Source of the DNA: Methanosarcinales archaeon
GTDB lineage: Archaea; Halobacteriota; Syntropharchaeia; Alkanophagales; Methanospirareceae
Reading direction: 5' to 3'
NCBI GenBank assembly: GCA_025464585.1
Contig: JAODGL010000050.1
Coordinates: 1 to 7,972 of the forward strand
Length of the DNA stretch: 7,972 bases
The translations under genes were made by a program, and so were the position numbers. The notes under the pieces were generated by a model. It made no database searches and had not been told where the DNA came from. It saw nothing but the letters and a program-made list of their open reading frames with translations. Positions within the stretch are counted from its first letter, which is position 1. Each line of letters starts with the position of its first letter. Below, in pieces: positions 1 through 5,784 of this stretch.

Positions 1-160
1 TCAGATCTCCTCTCGCCTCGTTCACAAACGACTCGATATCAGTCGCTAAGGAACGACAGACAGCCATTGAAAACTCGTATTCACGTCTTATATACCCGCA
101 CCACTCCTCTTTTAAGCCTCGCTTCTCTATACCCGCATAATTTTCCCTTTCGTTGGGCAT
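1..160 (-). CDS. Hypothetical protein, N-terminal part (cut by the left window edge)
   Basis: The first 53 residues of a protein are visible, starting MPNERENYAG and continuing without a stop to the window edge. The start is chosen because GAGGTGA, a near-perfect Shine-Dalgarno, lies five bases upstream of the ATG at 158-160. The same frame is open upstream to a TAA at 320-322, but has no ATG there. The visible part is charged, with a Trp-Cys pair at 20-21 and a basic stretch (YIRREYEF) at 23-30, and looks helical; no signal peptide or membrane segment is seen. The opening faintly resembles archaeal DUF1670 proteins, which is a weak impression only. I do not recognise a function. It lies downstream of polX on the same strand, 198 bases after its stop, and could be read from the same transcript. 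Confidence 0.55.
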   Translation of the reverse strand, partial: MPNERENYAGIEKRGLKEEWCGYIRREYEFSMAVCRSLATDIESFVNEARGDL

Positions 161-358
161 TTTGGTCACCTCATCGAAAATAACTATGCACTCTACTTTT
201 TCTAACCTTATGCCCAAATGGGAAGTTAGTAAATTCAAACCCTTAGCAAGTCTGTTTTGAGCATTGGGATTTTGATTAAACCCTTTGAAATTAAGTCCAC
301 TGGATATTGAGCAAATACTTTATGTTTATGTGTGATAACAACGACATTGCTCTTCCTT
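161..358. other. Gap between polX stop and the left-edge gene
   Basis: This 198-base stretch has no gene I can support. On the minus strand the frame of the left-edge gene is open from 319 but lacks an ATG. A second frame, beginning NVVVITHKHK near 345, is open for about 38 codons and also has no start. Either could be a decayed coding remnant. No convincing terminator or TATA box was found. Confidence 0.35.
166..172 (-). promoter_or_regulatory. Shine-Dalgarno GAGGTGA of the left-edge gene
   Basis: On the minus strand GAGGTGA is followed by five bases and then ATG. It matches the archaeal anti-Shine-Dalgarno well and decides the start of the partial gene, although the frame is open for another 159 bases upstream. 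Confidence 0.6.
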
Positions 359-2089
359 TCACCCCTTCATCATCCTCATCATCTCTTCCAACACCCTCGT
401 ATTCACCACGTCTTTTGCCTCAAGCCACCCCCTTCTTGCTGTTGCCACCCCATATTTTATCACAGCACCCATCTGTGTTGCATCATGCGCATCCGTTGAG
501 ATTGCGACTAATATGCCATAATCCTTCGCGAGCCTGCAATGCACATCATTAAGGTCAAGTCTGTCAGGGAAAGAATTAAGTTCCATGACTGTGCCAGTAT
601 CCTTTGCAGCTTCCATCAATCGCTCCATATCCACCTCGTACGGGTCCCTTTTGCCCAGAACACGCCCTGTTGGATGTGCAATTATATCTACATTCTCATT
701 TTCCATCGCAGTTATGATTCGCTCTGTCATCGTCTCCCTGTCCTGCGAGAATTTCGTATGAACCGCACCCACGACCACATCCAGCGATTTTAATATCTCA
801 TCCGGGAAATCCATAGAGAAATCAGACTTTATATCCACCTCCGCAGAGGATAAAACCCTGAATTTTGTACCTTCCTTTTCAAACTTCTCATTCACCTTTT
901 CTATCTCCTTCTCCCTCTTCTTTACTTTATCCTCATTCATCCCACCGGCAATACCTACTGCGGGAGAATGGTCTGCCACTGCGATATACTCATAACCCAA
1001 AGCGATAGCAGTCTCAGCCATCTCCTCTATGCTGTTCTTTCCATCGCTCCATTTCGTATGCACGTGCAAATCGCCCTTCAGATCGCTTAACTCCAGCAAT
1101 TTCGGTATTCTATTCTCCTTAGCAGCTTCTACCTCTCCCCTGTCTTCTCTCAACTCAGGTGGGATATATGCAACACCTACACTTTTGAATACATCCTCCT
1201 CATCCTCGCCGCCTATCTTCTCATCGCCCCGAAAAATACCGTATTCATTTATCTTTAACCCGCGCTTCACACCCAACTCGCGAATTCTTATGTTATGATG
1301 CTTGGAACCCGTGAAATAATGAGCAGCAGCGCCAAATGATGCTGCATCCACCACCCTCAAGTCCACATCCATTCCTTTCAATACAATGGACGATTTCGTG
1401 TCTCCTTTTGCCACTATATCCTCCACACCGTCGAGACTCGTGAATGCGTCCATCACTTCCTTCGGTCTCTTCGAGACTACCAATATATCTATATCTCCTA
1501 TTGTCTCACGCATCCTGCGCAAGCTACCCGCAATTGTTATTTTATCCACCGTATCCAGCTTCTTCAACTCGGTTACTATTGATTCAGCATAAGGAAGCGC
1601 TTTGGAAAGCAATGTACGTCCTTTATACCTTCTGTATTGCTCTATCCCTTTCAATATGTTCTCTTCTATCTTAGCACCCAATCCAGGGAGTGCTTCTAAC
1701 TTATGCAATTTGGCTGCTTCTTCCAATTCTTCTACACTCTTTATCTCAAGCTCTTCATACAGTTTTGCTATGGTCTTCGGACCGATACGAGGAATAGCCA
1801 ATAGTTCAAGCAAACCCGGAGGCACTTCTTGCATTAACTCTCTATGCTTCTTGCAATCACCTGTTTTTGCAATCTCCACTATCTTCTTTGCAATACCTTC
1901 CCCCACACCCGGTATTTTTTTTAATTCGCTGACTCCTCCTCGCTCCGCTATCACTTTCAGGTCCTGCACAAGTGTTTCTATTGTCCGAGCCGCTCGTCTG
2001 TACGCCCTTATCCTGAACGGATTCTCCCCTTTTACTTCCAGAATATCTGCAATCTCATCAAAAATCCGCGCTATGTCGAGGTTTATCAT
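359..2089 (-). CDS. polX: DNA polymerase X family protein with PHP domain
   Basis: A 576-residue, full-length bacterial/archaeal-type PolX. It fills short gaps in DNA during base-excision and related repair, and in studied relatives the PHP domain adds metal-dependent 3'-5' exonuclease or AP-endonuclease activity. Residues 1-80 form the 8-kDa-like helix-hairpin-helix region (IPGVGEGIAKKI at 59-70), with further hairpins at 99-105 and 134-139. The polymerase palm carries GSLRR (188-192), the catalytic pair D199/D201 and a third acid at D241 or D243; the thumb region has HYFTGSKHHNIRIRE (257-271). The PHP domain begins near 335, and all nine expected metal ligands are visible: H342, H344, D349, H374, E417, H444, H472, D533 and H535. 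Both activities are therefore probably intact. The start is the ATG before INLDIARIF, the usual family start; only a weak purine-rich AAGAAG precedes it. hicB lies 90 bases upstream on the same strand. Confidence 0.95.
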   Translation of the reverse strand: MINLDIARIFDEIADILEVKGENPFRIRAYRRAARTIETLVQDLKVIAERGGVSELKKIPGVGEGIAKKIVEIAKTGDCKKHRELMQEVPPGLLELLAIPRIGPKTIAKLYEELEIKSVEELEEAAKLHKLEALPGLGAKIEENILKGIEQYRRYKGRTLLSKALPYAESIVTELKKLDTVDKITIAGSLRRMRETIGDIDILVVSKRPKEVMDAFTSLDGVEDIVAKGDTKSSIVLKGMDVDLRVVDAASFGAAAHYFTGSKHHNIRIRELGVKRGLKINEYGIFRGDEKIGGEDEEDVFKSVGVAYIPPELREDRGEVEAAKENRIPKLLELSDLKGDLHVHTKWSDGKNSIEEMAETAIALGYEYIAVADHSPAVGIAGGMNEDKVKKREKEIEKVNEKFEKEGTKFRVLSSAEVDIKSDFSMDFPDEILKSLDVVVGAVHTKFSQDRETMTERIITAMENENVDIIAHPTGRVLGKRDPYEVDMERLMEAAKDTGTVMELNSFPDRLDLNDVHCRLAKDYGILVAISTDAHDATQMGAVIKYGVATARRGWLEAKDVVNTRVLEEMMRMMKG

Positions 2090-2116
2090 CTTCTTATTAT
2101 AGCTAATTTATTCGTG

Positions 2117-2126
2117 AAAATATTTT
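2117..2126 (-). promoter_or_regulatory. Possible TATA box for polX
   Basis: The AT-rich AAAATATTTT is centred about 32 bases upstream of the polX ATG, which would give a leader of only a few bases. The match to the archaeal TTTATATA consensus is poor, and polX could instead be read through from hicAB. Confidence 0.3.
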
Positions 2127-2179
2127 TTTTATCCCTCTCGCTTTACCTTTAGGGGGAACCAAAATTTTGAGCTTCATCC

Positions 2180-2395
2180 CTATACAGTTACATCAACGGA
2201 TACAGCTTTAGTGGTAGGCGTAGGAATAGATGTTTTTTCCTCCCGCAATCCTTCTATATGAAACTCGATAGCCTCTTTCATCCTCTGTATCGTTTCCTCT
2301 TCTGTCCGACCAGTGGCAATACAGCCGGGTAGGTCAGGGCAGTACGCCGAGTAATTACCTTCCGCTTTTTCTATAACAATAGTATATTTAGACAT
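2180..2395 (-). CDS. hicB: HicB-type antitoxin (short form)
   Basis: A 71-residue protein of the HicB/UPF0150 family, which neutralises the HicA mRNA interferase by binding it. The hallmark partial RNase H-like core is clear: an N-terminal strand (YTIVIEKAEG), then YSAYCPDLPGCIATG at 15-29, TEEE at 31-34 and an amphipathic helix to about 52. The protein ends about 19 residues later (TSIPTPTTKAVSVDVTV). The C-terminal ribbon-helix-helix or helix-turn-helix domain that longer HicB proteins use to bind their own operator is absent. The start codon lies inside the end of hicA (8-base overlap) and has a strong GGAGG eight to nine bases upstream, so the two genes are translationally coupled in the usual toxin-first order. 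Confidence 0.9.
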   Translation of the reverse strand: MSKYTIVIEKAEGNYSAYCPDLPGCIATGRTEEETIQRMKEAIEFHIEGLREEKTSIPTPTTKAVSVDVTV

Positions 2396-2591
2396 CTTCT
2401 TTCTCCTCCTTTAAACCCACTTGTTTTAAAATACTGCTAAGAGTCCCTTTAGCAATATCATCATTTAGATGCCCTGAAATCGTAACTAACCCCTTCTTAT
2501 AAGGATGCTTATATTGTCTATGACTACCTTTAGTTCTCGCTAAGTACCAACCATCCTTTTCCATAAGTTTTATTACTTCTCTTACTTTCAT
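2388..2591 (-). CDS. hicA: HicA-type mRNA interferase toxin
   Basis: A 67-residue HicA toxin: a small double-stranded-RNA-binding-like fold that cleaves mRNA and stops translation until HicB binds it. The N-terminal helix MKVREVIKLMEKDGWYLAR leads into KGSHRQYKHP (21-30), where H24 is the expected catalytic histidine. VTISGH follows at 36-41, then a C-terminal helix (TLSSILKQVGL). The length and all landmark residues are normal, so the toxin is probably functional. The last eight bases overlap hicB. An AGGA sits about ten bases upstream of the ATG, partly inside a palindrome. The pair lies between polX and ligA and is a typical mobile or addiction module; a direct role in DNA repair is not implied. 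Confidence 0.92.
   Translation of the reverse strand: MKVREVIKLMEKDGWYLARTKGSHRQYKHPYKKGLVTISGHLNDDIAKGTLSSILKQVGLKEEKEDV
2405..2409 (-). promoter_or_regulatory. Shine-Dalgarno GGAGG of hicB inside hicA
   Basis: GGAGG lies nine bases before the hicB ATG and within the last codons of hicA. It is much stronger than the site in front of hicA, which would favour antitoxin over toxin synthesis from the shared mRNA. Confidence 0.6.
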
Positions 2592-2601
2592 TATAGCATT
2601 T

Positions 2602-2622
2602 CCTGATATATAAAATATCAGG
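2602..2622. promoter_or_regulatory. Perfect inverted repeat in front of hicA (operator or RNA hairpin)
   Basis: The arms CCTGATAT and ATATCAGG (8 bp each, perfect) flank a five-base AT spacer. The repeat ends 10 bases upstream of the hicA ATG. As DNA it is placed like an operator for autoregulation of hicAB. As RNA the proximal arm includes the AGG of the hicA Shine-Dalgarno-like site, so a hairpin could hide it. The element also contains a TTTATATA on the minus strand, but that box is too close to the ATG to start a transcript containing the whole gene. Confidence 0.55.
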
Positions 2623-2824
2623 TTATAAAGCCAAGCCCAAGCACCCTATCGCATAACGGGATTCTATATAAACTTCCACTTACCATTCTTTTTCCCTCAA
2701 ATCTCTAACTCAATTAATCGAACTCTTTACCTCTTTTCCCTTCCAAATCCAAAACAATCAATGATTCTAATGCTTTTTTAATTTTAAACTCTTTTCCTAC
2801 TTTATCCGTACAACATCTCTTCTC
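2623..2824. other. Non-coding gap between hicA and the protease relic
   Basis: Apart from the candidate hicA promoter, this stretch holds no gene. On the minus strand a 36-codon frame (2714-2824) reads on directly after the stop of the protease relic. It contains EFKIKKALESLIVLDLEG but has no start codon. It may be a remnant of a lost gene or chance. Confidence 0.35.
2665..2672 (-). promoter_or_regulatory. Candidate TATA box for hicAB
   Basis: The minus strand reads TTTATATA, a perfect archaeal box. Transcription would start near 2641, leaving a leader of about 50 bases that contains the 2602-2622 palindrome. A weaker alternative, CTTTATAACC around 2627, would start just before the ATG and put the palindrome between TATA box and start site. 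Confidence 0.5.
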
Positions 2825-3039
2825 TTACAACAAAAACGCCCCGCCATGAACTACTAACTCGCCCTTTTTAAGGTCAAGCTCTATTCCCCAGGTTTCCATT
2901 GTCGGCGAGCATATTCGAGCATATTATAATATCCTGTGCGATATCCCATCACTATGAAACTTGACCCAGAGTCAAATAAAGCCCTAACTTCTGATTCTTT
3001 AAATCCAATTGTCAGCCGGATATCTTTCCAAATCTGCAT
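2825..3039 (-). pseudogene. Broken retropepsin-like (clan AA) aspartic protease remnant
   Basis: An ATG one base after the ligA stop opens a 52-codon frame (3039-2881) beginning MQIWKDIRLTIGF. It contains ALFDSGSSFIVM at 20-31, the D-[ST]-G-[SA]-S hydrophobic flap-like signature of single-domain retropepsin-like proteases. The frame is then lost. A different frame (2923-2825) supplies what looks like the matching C-terminus, SPTMETWGIELDL followed by KKGELVVHGG, and ends in TAA. Known relatives are about 110-130 residues, so roughly the middle half is missing and the two ends are joined out of frame. A 10-bp tandem duplication lies at the junction. The GGTGA inside the end of ligA could have served as ribosome site, so the intact gene was probably co-transcribed with ligA. 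The family call rests on motifs only. Confidence 0.5.
2906..2925. repeat. Exact 10-bp tandem duplication (cgagcatatt x2)
   Basis: Two adjacent copies of CGAGCATATT lie inside the protease relic, near the point where its N-terminal and C-terminal frames meet. A 10-bp insertion would shift the frame. Removing one copy does not by itself restore a continuous gene. Confidence 0.7.
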
Positions 3040-3040
3040 T

Positions 3041-5059
3041 TTATCTCACCATTGCCTTGAACTCTTCCTCATCTATTATCTTCACACCAAGTTTCCGCGC
3101 ACGCTCTAACTTAGACCCTGCTTCTTCTCCTGCCACCACATAATCTGTGCGCTTCGACACGCTCGATGCCACTTTCCCTCCAAACCGCTCTACTATCTCC
3201 TTTGCCTTCTCTCGCGGCATAGAGATGCGTCCGGTGAATACAAATGTCTTTCCTTCCAGAATCTTTCTCACTTCTTCCTCTGCTACCGCAACCTCCTTCT
3301 TTTCATAACTTACCCCTGCCCTTTCCAACTTATCCAACAATTCCTTCGTGCTTTCCTGCTCGAAGAACAAAAGAATGCTTTTCGCTACCTCTGGTCCTAT
3401 CTCCGGTATGCTTATCAAATCCTCATAACTCGCATTCCGTAACGATTCCAGGTCTCTGAAATTATCGGCGAGCAAAGATGCGGTATGCTCACCCACGTGC
3501 CTTATTCCTAAAGCATGAATAAGTCGAGCGAAAGTAGTATGCTTGCTCTTCTCGAGAGCATCCAGGATGTTCTGTGCCGATTTGTCGCCCATCCTATCCA
3601 GCTTCAAAAGGTCTCTTTTTGTTAAGAAGAACAAATCCGCAGCATCCGAGACCATTTTTCTATCCACTAACTGTTCTATCACTTTCTCGCCCAGTCCTTC
3701 TATGTCTAGCGCACGAAGCGATGCAAAATGTTTTATCCGCTCTTTTAACTGTGCCACGCACGAAACACCGATGCACCTTACAATCGGTCCTTCCTTTATC
3801 ACCTCTGCACCGCAGACGGGACATCTATCAGGCATCTTGAATTCTTTCTCAGCCCCCGTCCTCTTCGATTTTATTACGCTTACAACCTCGGGTATAACAT
3901 CCCCTGCCCTTTCTACCACCACGGTGTCGCCAATCCGCACGTCTTTCCTCCTCAATTCGTCTTCGTTATGCAATGTTGCCCTGCTTACTGTCACGCCAGC
4001 TATTGGTACGGGTTCTAACACCGCAACGGGGGTCAATGCACCGGTCCGTCCTACTTGCACCACTATATCCTTTACGCGCGTAAACTCCTCTCTTGCTGGG
4101 AATTTGTATGCAACTGCCCATCTCGGACTCCTCGAAATCGTCCCCAGCCTTTCTTGCAGCTCTATGCTATTTACCTTTACCACTATTCCATCAATCTCAT
4201 AATCCAATTCATCCCTTTTCGCCTTCACTTCCTCGTGGTATTCAATCACATCCTTTATATGCTCGAACCGCCTTATTAAAGGACTTACTTTAAACCCGAT
4301 ATTCCGCAAATAATTCAGCACTTCCCACTGCGTTGAGAACTCCTTACCCACTGCCCTGCCAACACCATATGCAAAGAAGTCCAGGGGTCGAGATGCGGTA
4401 ACCTTCGGGTCTAACTGCCTTACAGAGCCCGCAGCCGCGTTTCTCGGATTTGCAAACATCTTCTCACCCCTTGCCCCTAACGCATCATTCAGCTCTTTGA
4501 ACTTGCTCACGGGCATAAAAACCTCGCCCCTAACTTCCAGTAAAGGTAGTGGAGGAGCATCAGAAAAAATACGCAGTGGTATTGTCTTTATCGTTCTCAG
4601 ATTCTGTGTTATATCCTCCCCTGTTGTTCCATCTCCTCTTGTACTTCCCACTGAGAGAACCCCGTTCTCATATACAAGTTCCATAGCTAACCCATCTATC
4701 TTCGGCTCTACCACATATTCTATCTTTCCCTCCTCTATTCCAAGAAACTTTCTCACTCGCTCATCGAAATCTCTTACATCGCTTACATCAGAAACACTGT
4801 TCAAACTCAGCATGGGTATGCTGTGTTCGTATGTGCCGAATTCAGCCAGAGGCTTCGCTCCTACCCTTTGTGTTGGCGAATCAGGCGTTATCAATTCCGG
4901 ATACTTGCTTTCGAGTTCCTCTAATTCCTTAAATAGCCTATCGTATTCGGCATCCGAGATCTCCGGCTCGTCCAAGACATAGTATCGGTAATTATGATAG
5001 TGTATCTTCTTCCTCAAATCTTCTATATATTGCTTTACTGCTTCTTTCTCCTCTTCCAT
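3041..5059 (-). CDS. ligA: NAD+-dependent DNA ligase LigA
   Basis: A 672-residue, complete NAD+-dependent ligase that seals nicks in duplex DNA with NAD+ as adenylate donor. Domains in order: Ia (HYHNYRYYVLDEPEISDAEYD, about 20-40), which grips NAD+; adenylation domain with the active-site KIDG (nucleophile K120) and RGDGTTGEDIT (141-151); OB fold (about 325-400, VGRTGALTPVA); Zn finger with C413, C416, C429 and C434; helix-hairpin-helix array (about 445-570); and a C-terminal BRCT domain (about 600-672, FVFTGRISM). All core residues are present and the length is standard. The frame is open for 31 more codons upstream, but that hydrophobic extension is foreign to the family and overlaps rps2, so the ATG before EEEKEAVKQ is chosen. 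No Shine-Dalgarno precedes it, which suggests a very short leader. The enzyme is rare in archaea, where ATP-dependent ligase is the rule; haloarchaea are a known exception by transfer. It is divergent from rps2. Confidence 0.95.
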   Translation of the reverse strand: MEEEKEAVKQYIEDLRKKIHYHNYRYYVLDEPEISDAEYDRLFKELEELESKYPELITPDSPTQRVGAKPLAEFGTYEHSIPMLSLNSVSDVSDVRDFDERVRKFLGIEEGKIEYVVEPKIDGLAMELVYENGVLSVGSTRGDGTTGEDITQNLRTIKTIPLRIFSDAPPLPLLEVRGEVFMPVSKFKELNDALGARGEKMFANPRNAAAGSVRQLDPKVTASRPLDFFAYGVGRAVGKEFSTQWEVLNYLRNIGFKVSPLIRRFEHIKDVIEYHEEVKAKRDELDYEIDGIVVKVNSIELQERLGTISRSPRWAVAYKFPAREEFTRVKDIVVQVGRTGALTPVAVLEPVPIAGVTVSRATLHNEDELRRKDVRIGDTVVVERAGDVIPEVVSVIKSKRTGAEKEFKMPDRCPVCGAEVIKEGPIVRCIGVSCVAQLKERIKHFASLRALDIEGLGEKVIEQLVDRKMVSDAADLFFLTKRDLLKLDRMGDKSAQNILDALEKSKHTTFARLIHALGIRHVGEHTASLLADNFRDLESLRNASYEDLISIPEIGPEVAKSILLFFEQESTKELLDKLERAGVSYEKKEVAVAEEEVRKILEGKTFVFTGRISMPREKAKEIVERFGGKVASSVSKRTDYVVAGEEAGSKLERARKLGVKIIDEEEFKAMVR

Positions 5060-5143
5060 ATTTATAATATATATAAAAACAGAAAAGAATAATATGAATG
5101 AGGTGATAAGAAATAGAAGATAACAGGATGCAGGTAAAGAGAT
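5060..5143. promoter_or_regulatory. Divergent ligA / rps2 promoter region
   Basis: This 84-base AT-rich gap must hold promoters for both directions. On the plus strand TTTATAAT (5061-5068) would start rps2 mRNA near 5092. On the minus strand TTTATATA (5070-5077) is only about 14 bases from the ligA ATG, too close for normal TATA spacing; a weaker CATATTAT-like element near 5090-5097 fits a short ligA leader better. The two promoters overlap, so they may compete for transcription factors. Confidence 0.45.
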
Positions 5144-5782
5144 ATGGCACAAGAAAAGGAAGAGGAAAAGGAAGAGGCGGACATGTTAATACCAGGTCCT
5201 GATTATTTAGCAAGTGGCGTCCACATAGGAACGCAGCAAAAAACCGGTGACATGAAGCGATTTATTTACCAGGCAAGACCGGATGGGCTGTATTTATTAG
5301 ATATAGAAATTATGGATGCAAGACTGAGGGTAGCAGCGAAATTTCTGGCAAATTACGAGCCTTCCTCTATATTAGTTGTATCTGCGAGAGAATATGGGCA
5401 TCATCCTGTGAACATGTTCGCTAAAGTGACGGGTGCAAAGTCAATAGCCGGGAGGTTTATTCCCGGGACTTTAACGAATCCTGGATGTGATTACTTCACT
5501 GAACCTTCTATACTGGTCCTGACCGATCCAATGACCGATGCACAAGCTTTGAAGGAGGGCGTGGATACTGGCATACCGGTGGTGGCACTATGCGACACAA
5601 ACAATTCTACCACTGACGTAGATTTTATTATTCCCACGAATAACAAGGGTAGAAAAGCGCTTGCTACCGTTTACTGGCTGCTTGCAAGAGAACTATTAAG
5701 GGAAAGGCACCGTAAAGAAGGAGGCAAGGATGAAGAGTTCATATTCAATTACACTGTGGATGATTTTGAGGCAGAGATATAA
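5144..5782 (+). CDS. rps2: 30S ribosomal protein S2 (archaeal uS2)
   Basis: A 212-residue archaeal S2, a component of the small ribosomal subunit. The core reads LASGVHIGTQQKT (24-36), then RPDGLYLLDI, YEPSSILVVSAREYG, GRFIPGTLTNP, VVALCDTNN and IPTNNKGRKAL with YWLLARELLRER. These are hallmarks of archaeal/eukaryotic uS2 and resemble the Methanosarcinales/Archaeoglobus type. An acidic N-terminal extension (MAQEKEEEKEEAD) and a C-terminal tail ending in YTVDDFEAEI are present, as in several euryarchaea. The chosen ATG has only a weak AGGT upstream; M14 (MLIPGPDYLA) is an alternative start matching the shorter family members. The gene is followed after 2 bases by the MEMO gene. The usual upstream partners (enolase, RNA polymerase subunits N and K, uS9) are not next to it here. 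Confidence 0.97.
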   Translation: MAQEKEEEKEEADMLIPGPDYLASGVHIGTQQKTGDMKRFIYQARPDGLYLLDIEIMDARLRVAAKFLANYEPSSILVVSAREYGHHPVNMFAKVTGAKSIAGRFIPGTLTNPGCDYFTEPSILVLTDPMTDAQALKEGVDTGIPVVALCDTNNSTTDVDFIIPTNNKGRKALATVYWLLARELLRERHRKEGGKDEEFIFNYTVDDFEAEI

Positions 5783-5784
5783 AA

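Noticed and set aside
1602..2102. Plus-strand frame of 166 codons opposite polX
   Set aside because: Same reason: Ser-rich antisense shadow with no motif, over the conserved helix-hairpin-helix region of PolX.
2097..2179. Terminator between hicB and polX
   Set aside because: No stem-loop, and the homopolymer run is A-rich instead of T-rich on the transcribed-sense (minus) strand, so read-through into polX is as likely.
2607..2614. TTTATATA inside the palindrome as the hicA TATA box
   Set aside because: Its centre is only about 20 bases from the ATG, so transcription would begin inside hicA; the box at 2665-2672 fits better.
3543..4202. Long plus-strand frame of 219 codons opposite ligA
   Set aside because: Low-complexity Ser/Thr/Pro-rich composition, no recognisable motif; it is the antisense shadow of a strongly conserved gene.
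5060..5152. Upstream extension of ligA by 31 residues to an ATG at 5152
   Set aside because: The added stretch is hydrophobic and unlike any LigA N-terminus, crosses the AT-rich promoter region and overlaps rps2; the family start at 5059 fits exactly.
4992..5213. Minus-strand frame of 73 codons over the ligA/rps2 gap
   Set aside because: Overlaps the starts of both real genes in another frame and has a membrane-like composition that comes from AT-rich intergenic sequence.
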